Assembly (NCBI RefSeq): GCF_001039355.2
Contig: NW_019775180.1
Location: 933,460-997,459, forward strand
Length of the DNA stretch: 64,000 nucleotides
From: Lingula anatina
Lineage: Eukaryota; Brachiopoda; Lingulata; Lingulida; Lingulidae
Direction of reading: 5' to 3'
The notes beneath the pieces are model-generated. The model had not been told where the DNA came from. It saw only the letters and a program-made list of their open reading frames with translations, and ran no database searches. Position 1 is the stretch's first letter. The number at the start of each line of letters is the position of its first letter. The position numbers and the translations under genes were made by a program. Positions 22,201 through 36,300 of the stretch are shown one piece after another.

Positions 22201-25200
22201 CAGCTTGCCTTTTGCCCTGTAGCCACCAATTTCTCTGTACTTCTTGTGTGGAATACAAGGGCTTTTCACCTCTTCAGGTTGCTATTATAAGGAAGAAGAA
22301 GAAGCGTCAACAAAATTTTTCTAGCAAAAATTCTCTTCTAAACAGATATAAACTATATATAAAACTGGTATTTTTTTTACTTGTGGTATATATACATAAT
22401 TCAAAAGAGAAACATAAAGGAGACATACCAGCACATTTTGATATGTGATTGTGTATGTTAGCAAAACACCATTAGGGGTTGGAGGGTCAGACCACAGAAA
22501 TAACACCTCCTGGGAACTGTTCACCACCACTTTCACAGAATCCACACGATCTGCCATCCCTGGAAAGAAGGAAAAGTACTTTATAATATGCTTTCATCGA
22601 AGTTGCTGATCCCAGTGTATCCTAGATTTAATGCAGCTTTAATCAAAGCTGTTCAGCTACAATAAAAAATGCTGTTAAGTTACAAATTTCAAAATAACAG
22701 GAACAAAGTGAGTCTTGAGAAACATTGGAATTTCATTTTCATCGTTTATCGTTTATTTGCAAGGAAACCGAGGTAAAAGCCTGTTTTCACTTACTTGATG
22801 CCCTGGTTCTCTTATTAGCAATAGCTTTACTGCTGCATAACTTTTTTCTGGTCGTTTCATCATATTCTTGACATGCAATTATCTGTAAAAAATCACATTA
22901 ATTTACATCTTAATGAAAAACAGTTATCAACCATCAAATAATATACAAATCCTGCAGGGTCTATATTTGTATAAAACTCTGTGAAAGCCATCAACTAAAC
23001 CTCCCACAACACAAACTTCAGACAAATTTGACTCACCTCAATCCTGTAGAAGGTGAAATGTTTCAGATTTGGTAGTACAATCCTCGTGCCCCCGTATACA
23101 GTAGATGTCTTGTAGACTGCATCTGTGTGGTTGTGAGGCACCACAGTGCTAGAACTAGTTGGGGAAACAGATGTCACATCCTCTGATGTTTCATTGGTTG
23201 GTGGAAGCTGGTCTGAATTCCTTGGAAAAGTCCTTTCAAATTCTCTTTTATGGCGTCTTGAAATTTTATTGAGTGGATATTCATTTTCTTTGCCCATATT
23301 TTCATTAAGCTCCCTTTTGACTTCTTCGAGCAACTTTTCTAATTTTTCTAGTTCTTTCTTTTTGTAACCTAAATCATCCTTTTCAATTTGGTCTCTAACA
23401 TAGCGCTGATGAGTTTCTCTTTTCAGTCTCTTTGTTGTCTCTTCAGTCTCATTCACTTCATTTTGATTCTCGGGCCTAAAAAACAAGAATATGTACTTTT
23501 TATATATCTGTTAGCTACCAAAGAAACCTGCTTACAAAGCACCATCAATTTAGCTTCAGCATACAACTATGACAAACAAACCTAATAACACGCTTTTATT
23601 TTTACAAATAATAAAAATATTTAAAGAATAAGTTTACAATTTATAACAATTGACAAAAAGCAAAACAATTATCATTAAAATACAATTCAAGCATGGNTTT
23701 TTTCTTTTTTTTTTTAATTTAATCAATGTCTTCCATTACAGATTTTCTTTTCTTTTCTTTTTTTTTTGCCGTCCTCTTCAGCTTGCTTTCTTTTTCCCCT
23801 CTAAGTAATTCTGATATCTTTGTCTAGCACTCCCTGAAGACAACAGTAAGGCTGTTGTAACTGGGGCATTGCTTAATCCTCCTAATGAATGGACATGGTC
23901 GCATATCACTCCACTTACCTACATTGCTAAGTGTAAGCATTACTTTCAGATTAAATCACTGTGATCAGCTATAAGCACAAACAAATTATTCTTGCGATAT
24001 TGCATTGAATTAAAACAAACTAAACAAAAGTCGGGAATCCAAGTTAAAAAACAATTTCTTCATACTAAAGAGGTACATTTCTCCCAAGACAAGACAACAT
24101 CGTTTTTCCCTGTTATGTTTTACCAAGACAGGACAACATCGTTTTTCCCAACTTCTGGGGAAAACTGTTATATATCGACAGACTGTTATATATCGACGTT
24201 AAAAAACGACCGACTCGAATTTTGTTTTTAATAATCATAAATGATTTAAAAAGTTCGTTTTTTTATTTTTCAAGCATAATCAAGGGTTTTCAAGGGTTTA
24301 TTTTTATTTTCCAGGGTTTTGCTCCATTTTCAAGCATATTCAAGGGCTTGATTTTAGAAAATAAGGGTTTTCAAGGGTTTTCAAGAGTTGTGCGAACCCT
24401 GCAATTATCATTAAAATACAATTCAAGCATGGATACTGTATCATCATACCTTTTTATATACACTGCACCATGTAAGAAGTTCTCAAATTCAATTTGCATG
24501 TTTCGATTGCGTTCATCCTCTTTTGTAGCCTTTTCTGACTTGGGACAAGCACAGCAAGTTTCTCTGTCACAAACACCAGTGATGTTGGGTTTCTTTTCCT
24601 GTTCTGTCTCTTTTTCATTTGTAGTGACATCCAAATGCTGTGCTTGTAATGCTGAAAAATTATTAGAGCTTATTAGAGTATTAGAGCTTATTTGTTTGCA
24701 AACTAGGAATATTTGGCACTAGTCCTGCTGGATTATTGATGCTGTAGAAGCAGTGCTTGTGTTGGAGTGCTGGGTCATGATTTACTACTACTGTGATACA
24801 ATGTTCTTTACAATGCTTGTTAGGTACCCACTTCTGAAAATTGTCTGCCAGCCAAGTTTATAACACACTTACTGTCTATGCAGTAATTCCTGTCATCGTA
24901 TTCCTCCTTGTTGATCTCTGCTATTGTCCAATAGACCATGTAATGTGTAACATTGCCATTAGGTTTGTTTGGCGGTTTCCATGTTACTGTCAGTTCCCCC
25001 TCCATGGTGGCTTCCACTTCAACATCAACTGCTGGTGTAGGAGCTGAAACCAATTATGCATTGATAATTAACCAACATCAGGGGATAATTAAACAGAAAT
25101 GCTCTCACACACAAATCTTCTGGAGAGTGCGATGAATTTTTGTAAAATTGGAAAAAAATATTACCTTGCTGGAATTTTACTAAAATTTCGCACAATTTCA

Positions 25201-26286
25201 ATAAAAACATGCAAGAAATAAATGATGTGACTGTAATATCAACCTAAATCTAAAAGCATGCATGCGCGCGTGCGTGTGCAGGTACACTACACTGGGTAAC
25301 AACAATGGGTTATCATCTTTGAAAGTCTGTCAAATTATTCCTGGGTATTTTGATGTTACTTACAGTCTGGTCTTGTGGTGAAGTACATAATATTACTAAT
25401 GGCTCCTTTATCTGCCACAGCAATGGTATAAGTCTGTACATAGACAGCATATAAGGTCCACGGCTTCAGGGGAAAAAGGTATTCCATCAACTGGGGCTGC
25501 ATGTCATTCAAATTAGGTTCTCTTTCTTTAGTCATCCAGCTGAAACAATGAACAGTATTACAGTAAGGCACTTTTTTATGTTGCCATTGTTTTTGCTCAT
25601 CATATGGGTCTAATTATAGTCAATCTAATGTGACAATGCTGTTGTTTTCTCTATTAACTTCAAACAGTGGACTTGTCTAAAATATCAAAAAATTAACTCT
25701 CATGTTAAAACTTACACATCATCACTGCAGGCATCCCTGCCACTAAGAATGCTCACATTCTTCTCAGATCTGTAAAAAAGATAATTACATATTAATATAA
25801 TCAATAATTTTTTTGATAATTTCAATACAAGCACTTTCCAGAACCACATATATCATTCTAAACATACAAAGGCACTAAAGTTAAATGAAATTTAATTCTA
25901 TTATGGAACAATTTAGTCTACTTGAGATGTCACATCTCCCTTGTGAAACTTCAAGAGATGCACTGTCTCAACTAGACTAAATGTTAAGCCCAGTAACAGA
26001 TTAAAAAATTAACTTAAATAAAAAAAAATACAACAGGATGGTATATCTATATCCTGTTATACAAAAGTGCTAGTAACAAACAATAATATTAGTTTAACAT
26101 AGGTCAAAGTGAAATTAAGCACCATTTTAGAACATCAGAAGTGAAAATGCCTTCAAAAATAGTATGCCTAAGGTTTCAGGCCTACCATATAATTACCTAT
26201 AAAAACTAGCATACTGTCACAAAATTCTAGAGAACAATATCCTTAATCACAATCATTTAAAATCAGAGTTACCAGCTGTAACTTTA

Positions 26287-26352
<66 letters not shown>

Positions 26353-29300
26353 CCCAAACAGTTTACTCACGTTTCTCTATAGTTGATGACGTAGGATAAA
26401 AGTGTGCGTGGATCACTAGGCTTGAAGTTATCAAATGCTATGACAGCTGCCACAGTTGCTGTTTTAACTAACTCAATAGCCATACGCTGGACAGAGCCTA
26501 GGTAAGTTTGCAATTAATAAGGCACAGCATTATCCACTGATCATGCTAGCGATGACATTGCACAGAATAGGGAATATGTCAATTTTAATGCAATATTATG
26601 TTAATATAATGTTTAACTGAATTATCAATCCAATTCCTCATTATATAATAATATTAATCTAAAAAATAAATACATAAGAACATTTTAATGCAAGTATCAG
26701 AAAAAAGCATCATGAATTAAAATATCCCTGGATATCAAGTGATCATTACTTTTTTGCTACTTACATGTAGCCTGATCTCCATTAGAACTTAACGAAATGT
26801 CCACCTCATCCATGGAGACATTGGTGCCAAATGTGATGGAATCCTTCAACTCATTGATCTTACTTAGACACAGCCGTCTGTTGAAGTGGAAGAACATTTT
26901 TCCTTTGTCCACAGTCAATTTTGGATGAAGAGTTGTATTCCATATTTCACGGAGGTTCTGGTTGTCCAGAATGTAGAGGGCATACCTACACATAATGAAC
27001 AGACTGGTTAGAGCAAATTAAGGGGAATGAGTTCAATCTAACATGACAAAATATGAATCATAACAAGACAAAAAGGTTTGTACACTTACAATATTTTAAA
27101 AAACTTACTTATCATTCTTTAGTGTGTTTCCTCTTATTCTTTTCAAGCTTCTCAGAATATCAAGAGAGTACAAGGCATAGGAATGGGAAACCTGCAGTGA
27201 TCCTGTTATTTCCTCTATCATCCCTAGGCCCTCTTCCAAATATGTGGCTATATTTTCTGTAAACAGAAAATCTCTTTTAAGCATAACAGACTAATTTCAC
27301 CATATCACGGATTTGATTGGACTATTGTATTCAAGATTGTTTTTTTTAGAAATTGCAGGCAGTATATCTAATTTATTACAATATATGTATTCAGGATTTT
27401 CCTTAGAAAATGCAGACAGTATATCTAATTTATTATTTTTTTTTAATATCTCTATTTGTGACATCATAAGAGGTTTTTAGGACTACTCTCTGCTATATTC
27501 TTTCCACAATGTCATTGATTTTCTTTTTACAATATTTCTTTAACAAGTTGGAGTTTCAAGCACTTACTTCCACCCATGACATTTAAAGTGAGATCTCCAT
27601 TTATAATAGTACATCCTTTAAGTCTCTCAGCATCTGACACACTGTTCACTCCAGCCTGTGTACATTCTGAAATAGCATAAAGTAATTTTCATTATTCTTT
27701 CAGCAAATACATATGATAGTCATAACTAATTTGAATTCCTATACTTTTTGTCAACTATGGTGCCAAAGCAAAGGATTTTAAGTTCTGGGGTTTCACAAGA
27801 TCAAACAGTTAAATTAATACTGCTTAAGTATGTTCTCATCAGTTGTTTGACCAAGGTTTTGACTAAGAGCCATGATTAATCATTTATTAGTACAGTTTGT
27901 TTTTATTATAAATCTCATCACCTCTGATAACAACACCACAAAAATTGGAAAGAATTCTCTTACCTTTAGGACACTTCCCTGGACACTGTATACACCTGTA
28001 GGGATCCTGCGGGTCGGTTATAAAACCAACAGGACATTCACGTATGCATTTCCCATCATGCATTTTCCAATTTATTTTACGTATACCGTAACGGTCTCCA
28101 AAGCTCTTACACTCATATATATTGATGCACCGCCTGCCTTCATACTGAAATGAGATGAATAAGTAACATGAAAATTCTCTTGGTGATTTTCAATATATTG
28201 CCCTGAACTTAGTATTAGGTAATCCTTCAATGTTTACTAGAGGAGCAGAACAAAACAAAGATCCTAATCTTTAAAGTGATTCATCAGTAACTGAGAGGGG
28301 ATATACAAGCTGAAATGGCCTTAACATTTTCCTTGGCAATCACCAAATTTGACTTGCATTATTAATGACTCAGCAAAAATTGTACTAGAAAATGTTTAAT
28401 AAACAAGGCAGCAAAGCTGTCAAATGTACAGACAAAAAGCAGAAAATAATAATTCACAAAATAGAATACTGTCAATTCTGATGCAATAATACATTATACT
28501 TAACTGCAAAGTCAACTTCAAATTTTAATTATGCACAACAGGTAATACCGATGAAAGTAAAGCATAAGGTTTCAGGCCCATGAGAGTTAAAGTACACACT
28601 TAGAAAATGCCAGATTGAGAAAAATGAAAATTTTACAAAAAAAATTGCATTAAACCAATAAAAATGATAATCCAATAGAGCTGGTTTTCTTATTTGATCT
28701 GTATGTCAAGAAGAGTAAGTGACATGATTTTTCTTTAATGGTCACTATGAAGGCAGTGCCTAAATTGGGATTTCTTCAAATTTGATGCAATATTACATAA
28801 TGCATAACAGCATAATGGCCATCAATTATTAATAATAAACACTTATTTACAAGAAAAGGTATAACTTCACCAAAAATTAACCGATCAAGCTTATTTTCGA
28901 ACTCAATCCGTATTTCAGTAAGACTGATAACTCATGTGAATTTCAAGACAATTGGCCAATCAATTTTCCTTGAAATGTGTTATCGGTGCTGCATACATGC
29001 TGAAAAAATTAAAAAATAGCATAACTTCCATAAAAATGGCCCGATCACGCTGATTTTTGAACTTGACCTGCGTATTATGAATACTCATCAGTTCTGTTTC
29101 AAGCCAAAAGGTAAAACGGTTTTTCACTTATCGTGTTATCGGTGAAAGTGCATGGCGACGACGACGATGACGACAGACGCAGGTGACACCTATATGACAT
29201 GTTTAAAGCACTTTCCTGTCAAAAGACAATAGGTCGCGCCATGCTTTATTTTGTGTAAAGTCACGTCATCCACGCACCAGTGCACAGGGTTAATTACTCG

Positions 29301-30278
29301 TGCTTTAAGCCAGATAAAACCTTCGCCTCGCCAATTATCTGCTCAATTTCGTGTAAAGCTCAGCGCCTTGTACTTTATCTATACCATAAAAACATGTACT
29401 GACGAACAGAGGCACACTTTAAGAAGTCACGGCTCACTGGACTGCACTGGACTGGTATTACAATGGCACCAATTTAAAATGATTTACCTCTAGTAAGCCT
29501 TGGCCACATTTGGCTACACAGGTGCCTCTTATGTTGACATGTTTGCATGCAGCACACTGGTGAAGAGCGCTACCATTGCAGGTCCCCAGGCACTCCCGAT
29601 GACAACACTTGGGTTGGTTGGAGCCGGGTGGGTAGTAACAGGCATCACGGCAATTATCTGGGCAGACTAAAAGAAAAAATAATTACTGTTTAGTCAAGAA
29701 ATCTGAAACCAGATTGTGTTAAAAGAAAAATTCAGATATTGAGTTTATGTTTATGCCTTGTATGGGGAAAAATAACTGTTTTTTTTTCTTCCTTTCTTCC
29801 ATACTGCATTAAAATGCAAAATAAACACATTAGATTTTTAGGGCCAGAATATGCAATAATGCCAAATGATACTTAAAAACTCCTTCTAAAACTCTTACTT
29901 GCTTTTTTCTCATTCTCTTGTGTTTTCTAAAATTGCTTCAAAGGCAAAAGAAAACAATACCATGTTTTCCAGTCAATCCCATCATCTCAGTATGTAGAAA
30001 TTCAAGTCTTTTGTGTTTTCTCTACTGATTAAATTTGGGTGAAGGCTTAATAAAAAAGAAATCTGAGAAATGATTTACTGTTTCAAAAAATGTGCTGCCT
30101 TATTGCCTTGGAAGTATGATAAATTATCCCACCAGCACCGTGGTTTCTGTTTTAACAAGTTGTATCAATCTTATTGTGCATTCCTGCTAAAAATGTGAGG
30201 AATATTATGGATTGCTTGTTGACAACTGTAGTTTGCTTTCTGCTTTTACTGCTGTTGGCTGTAGCAGAAGAATATGCT

Positions 30279-30313
<35 letters not shown>

Positions 30314-33300
30314 ATTTGATAACCCCATTGGCTAACTGAGAAAAGTTGTAAACATATAACCGTGGGCTATACAGGGTGTAGTTTATAAGTTAAAAGAAAA
30401 AAAGGATGCTGTCCTTAAGGGATTCATTTTCCAACAAACTACCTTGAAATGCTTACATCAAAATAATTGTAATGATTTAAATTAAATCCTCTTTATGCTA
30501 CCAAAAATTTGACATTTCATTAAAAAAAGAAAAAAGAGAAATGAATGTTTCAATTAACGCTACTTTAGTCCTTCCTGCTACACTTTTAAGAATGCCCTTC
30601 CTTCGCATAACATTCAACAAGACATGCGTATGCATACTAATAACATACCCTTTGCTTTTATATAACAGAAATATTCTGATCAGGAAATATTGTGGCTGTT
30701 ATTCCTTCTCCAACATTACATAAAGACAATATTATTACATTGTTTTTATGTAACAAGTCATGGCACACACACATGCGCACACATGCAATGATAATGTGCA
30801 GTTCACACCCACAACATTCAGAGATCAATAACACTTCACCTATTAAGCCCTTGTTTGCATTACCCTTAACATATTTCTACCTTGACCTACAATGCATTCA
30901 CAAGACTTAATATTCTGTCTGTTTTCAGAAAAACAAGTCACTGCTGACATCTGGTGGCCAAATTAATATGCCTGCAGCAATCATGAATCGATATACTATT
31001 TCATCTACCTTGATTTTCTAAATCAGGTGTTCATTGAAATTAAGTGACAATCCATTCAATAAATTTAACTACAACTCTTTGTTTAGTAAATCAAGTTAAC
31101 AAACATTAATATCATATGGTTAAACTCAATGATGCCAAACCTTAGATTATATAACTGATGACATTTTGATGTTTGTGACAGGTATGACAAACAGCCGTAT
31201 ACATCTTCTTACCTGCTCACTACTACAGAATGCACTAGATATTAGTGTTCATCTTGAAGGTTCTCTTTGTTACCAAACTCATTATCCAGTAAATATTCAA
31301 AAGTAAATAAATTACAAACAAAAATGACTATTCACAGACCACATCTTTTGTAGAGTTAATATTTTTTTTAACATCAAGAAATAACCTAGGGCACTTACAG
31401 GTAATTGTTTTCAACTCATTACTCATCCAAAACTGCTGTAAATTTTGTGTTTAATTTCCCTACTCAATTATCATCTACCAGTTAATTAAAAAGTCCCAAA
31501 TGAAACATTTACTGCCAAAGGCAAATACTCAGTAATAGGCAATCCAAGGATCAAAATAATTGTGCTTTCATGTGTGAGCATAAAAAATGTTGCTGTATGT
31601 CAGAGGGACAATGTGTTAGTTTTTGCCCCAAAAAAGGAAAAAATTCCTGACATCCAAATGTTTTAAGTACTAACTGAGCATCGTTCTATAATTTTTTTTT
31701 CTATTTTTATTTTAAAGATAACATTTTTCTCCACTTGGCTTAATTCAAATGAACAGACACATGCACCAAATCTAATTTTGGGCAGGGTGATCATTTCAGA
31801 AGGGAGCCTCCCGAGTGTCTTTGGACAGTAACAGTGGCTACATTACATGGAAATGGGGATATATATAAGGCAATGACAATGTGAAATGGTGCCCCTTTAA
31901 CACATATGATACCCATGCCTCATAAGCGATAATTGCCATTTGCTATCACGAGCTTTAGATGTGGGAGCACGACTGCCCAAATTTACAACTTGAACCATGA
32001 ATTAAGTGCCTGAATGTAAAATAAGTAGCTACGAGCACAGTATCAGAGTGCACAAAAGATTTGACCAGCTTACATCCGAGTCTCTGATTGTACACTTAAA
32101 GGGGTTCTTTTCCTCAACCCAGGACTATTTTCAATATGGTGGAAGACAGCGATTTAGACCTGTCAGAGATTCCTTGTCAAAAAAGAGTGATGTTTTCTCC
32201 TTTTTCTACTTCTTTGACAAAAGAGAAAGGAGTCTTGCCACCTATTCATTATGATACATAAAAAGTCTCAAAACAAAGAAAAAACTAGTTTCAGACCTGT
32301 TCGACTTAGGGACATATCCCAATCTCCCTATTCAGACTAAAGATCTCCTGATCTATTACCAATCTATCTTTCCTTTCGTTAAAATGTGCAATGTTTCTAA
32401 GACCTGATTCTGAAAATGCAAGCTATTTACTAATACCATATCAGAGACCTTTTTCATAAAAAAAATTTAAGTTGAAAGATTTTTGTCTTTAAGTTAATAT
32501 GTGAAATAAGATCCAGATGACAAAAAGATTACTAGTAATTAAAATGAACCCGTGAATGATAGCACAAGTTCCTTAACTATCTCATCTAAAAGTGTCCAGT
32601 CTCACATTTAGGTAAAGCATCTGCCATTAAAGGAATGAATGCCACTTGCATCAAAACATACCAAATGTTTCACCACTCTTTTCTCCATGTCAACAAGCTA
32701 ACTCATGGCATGTACTAAAAAACCCAAGCTTAATGGGAAAAAAAAAAAAAGGAAATTAATTAGTTATCTGAAAAATGGCACATCTGAGTACAACATTATG
32801 TCCAGAGAGGTGCGGCCACCTCGAGCGTATACACCAAAAATTTATTTTCAACTAAAAAATTTGAAAGAAATACAAGGGTATATCACTTTAAGATTTTGAT
32901 CACTTCTGATCAAAATAAGACTTATATGATGCAAATTTAGAAAATATTATCTAATTTTAGCTAATTTTTTTTCCAATTAACAAATATTCTTAGAAATACT
33001 GTTTCATAGCTGTTTTATTTTTTTCAAAGGTCTGATGTTACTTTAGTAGTTATTATGTGATAGGGTTCTGGAATAAATATTATGTGACATTGTCTACAGC
33101 AACAGTTACAATAAAGGGGTTACTAATAGAAAGTACTGGGGTGGGTTTCACAAAGGATTTAGCATGAAAATTGGTCTAAACTTTTAGACCAAAATTTTAG
33201 CCTACTTTGACTAAAGATAAATCAGTAGTAGGCCAATAAATGAAACACTGCAACAGTTTATAACAAATAAAAAAATCATTCCCATGGTCCCTCATGTACC

Positions 33301-36300
33301 AATGATAACAGTTAACATGAATGAATTCTGCACTCTGGAAATAGATCCTGACAGGAGTGTCCCTTGTTAAGTTCCAGGAAATTGGTACTATCTTCAGCAG
33401 GATGTCCATTGAAATGGTAATCTATCTACAAGAAAAGAGCCGAGTGCTTGCTAATCATTTTATCAAGTTTTATTGTTTTAGCTAGGTGATGAGACTACCT
33501 TTAAGCCCCCGCAATTTTCCATCAAACTATCATTATGACATTTTATGAAAGTAAAAAGGAACAAGTTAAAATTATTAATTATATTTCATAATGCTACTAG
33601 TTAGTTGAAGACATTGTGTGCGAGTAAAATAATTGATGAGTGATTTTGATATTAATAAAACACATTTTTTATATAAAAAAACAAGACAGCTTCAAGCCTT
33701 GGGAGTGAAAAGTATCTTTCAGAAATCCATGGAGATACCTTATTTTATAGTCTATGATTACTTATTTCAGTTTAAGTGCCCCTTAAATCATAGGCAAGGC
33801 CATTAAAAACCTTGTTTACTCCACAGGAATAGTTGTAAATTTTTATCAAAACTATCCCTTAGCTAAAACAAATGGTGAAATAATATATAACAAAGTACCC
33901 TACATATTGGGTTTACCTTGATGTGGAACTATTAAACATAGCCTAATCTAAATGAATCTAAGCTTATTGGTACATTACCAAATAACCACATAGCACCTGC
34001 AAAATAACAGACATAGTTTCCAGCAAATTTTTGAAGATTTATTATGAACTAGATCAGTTCCCACATGGAAAAATTTAACTTTGTTGATTTTTTTCTGATA
34101 ACAACGCTAACTTATCTGGATGGGTATCTTGTGTTTCATAAAAAATACATTCAAGAAATATTATTTACAAAAATAAGGTCAGAATCTTTTTGTCAGTAAG
34201 ATATTAAATCATCATAAATGTTTAAATCTGATATAAATTGAAAATCTTCACCTACTTTTTTGACAATCTCTCTTGGTCCAACAGTGCTTCACAACTTTTC
34301 CATCATTCTCTTCTGTAGGACACCGGCCAGGGCAGTCAGCTTCTGCTGGACAATTGTCGCTAGTTGGATTATTTCTGAAGTGGTGAATTCCATTTGGGGC
34401 TATTTTGTTCCAGTCTACAGTCTTTAAAAAACAAAGCTTTGGATTGTCTTCAAAACGTACTGCACCTCTGGTGATGGTAGTTAGACTAACAAGCCCTACC
34501 TCTTCCAGTCCAAACATTTCATATCCAACCAGAGCATAGTCAAAAAATAATTTCTTCCCACGGATGACAGTTAAATTTGGAAAAATATTTCTTAATGTCC
34601 TCATTCCATTCACTCTGTAGAGTAATACATAGTCTGTCACTTCTACTAGCTTTGGAAAATGCAACTTTTCGAAATCTTCTGGATTTCCATCAATCAGTAA
34701 AATCTGCAAGTATCCCTCTATGACTGTACAGTTTTCTAGACTCTTTTGGAACATGGACACATTGTTGCGAATATCAACACTCTTGCAGACTGAAAAAAAG
34801 TGGAAAAAGGATATATATATTTTTCTTAAAATAATTTTAATAAAAAATTGAATATCATTCGAAACAGCTTTATCATATCATGAGACACAGCAGAGTTTCA
34901 TATTTTAATTTTTATTTCTAAAAAGATGATTAATTTATTTTATCTACCATTATTATTAATATTATTATTATTATTATTATTCTTTTTTTTTTTGCCAACA
35001 ATGTTCTTTACATGTATACCAAGATACAAAACATACATGAGTAATGGAACACTGGCAACATGGCAAACAAACAACAAAACAATTGCCTTGTAATGGTTAC
35101 TTTACTTTTCAGGTGGTTACCAAACACTACGAAGCTATCAAGTAATACTAAGGTGCCATTAAAAAATTTTCACCTGAGAGTTAAGTTGCCATTTGGAGCC
35201 CATGACTTTAATGCAACTAATTTCAGTTTTACTTGATTGCAAAAGGAAAACAATGATTCAAATTACTTAAAAATAACACCCATTAATTCTTACTAGCAAA
35301 CAAGCCTCTAAGGAAGCAGTGTTGTGGCTACATAAAGATGCATCAGTGGGTCCTCTGAGCACCAGTTATCTACATTTTATATGGAAATGGGGAAATATGG
35401 AACACATAAACACACACTGAAAAGATTTTCAAAAATATGTCCAGAACTGAATAACATTTAACAAATCTTTAATGAGCTGCTTCCTATGTGACCAAATGAA
35501 TATCTGTGATGCTGAAGCATTGTTTACAGTACAGAAATGAGAAAGAAACCCCTTTTTTCCAGTCAAGGCCAATGCTATGACCCATATTTCTGTGACATGA
35601 TTATTAACAGATAAACCAAAAACTGTTATCTATGAAAGTTACAAACATGTGAAATCTGATCAAATATTTCCAATCTATCCCTTTTGTAAACAGCCCTACA
35701 CATGTGGATATATAATCAATTCCAGTGCTCATTATTGATCACAATGCAACAGACAGGTTTCAATATTAAAAACATGGTACAGGTGGAAAAGAGTTTCCGT
35801 GGTCTTGAGAATCTATAATGCTGTGAACCTTATCAGAAGAATAAAAAGATTCAAGAACATAGCAGACCTTGGTATACCGAGCAAACTTAACAGGAGAAAA
35901 AAAAAAAAAAAAACTGAACCACCAGAGGTAACCTGTGGAGAATCCATGTAAGGACTATTTCATTCCACAATGTTATGACTTTTATGGAGAAGGCAGAATG
36001 ATTAACTCAGATATTCATTATTGTATAATATGCCAACCGTAACTGATAACACTAGAGGTAATCCCCTTACACTACACGTGAAATAGGATATTCATTGTCC
36101 ATTATTAAAGAATGAGATCAAATTTTGTGAATCTAAAAATGTATATTGAATATTACTGTTACATGCACTTCAGTAAAAATTGTCATCTCTAAGCAGAATG
36201 ATGATAAAAAAGGCCTTTGAGACCACCAAATACCACTTATTAATAGGCATAGGGAAGGGATGGGTGGGTGGGTCAAAATACCAGACATCTATATCAGAGT

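Noticed and set aside
24222-24722. 166-codon plus-strand ORF
   Set aside because: Antisense to INSR exon 12 plus T-rich intron; no recognisable domain.
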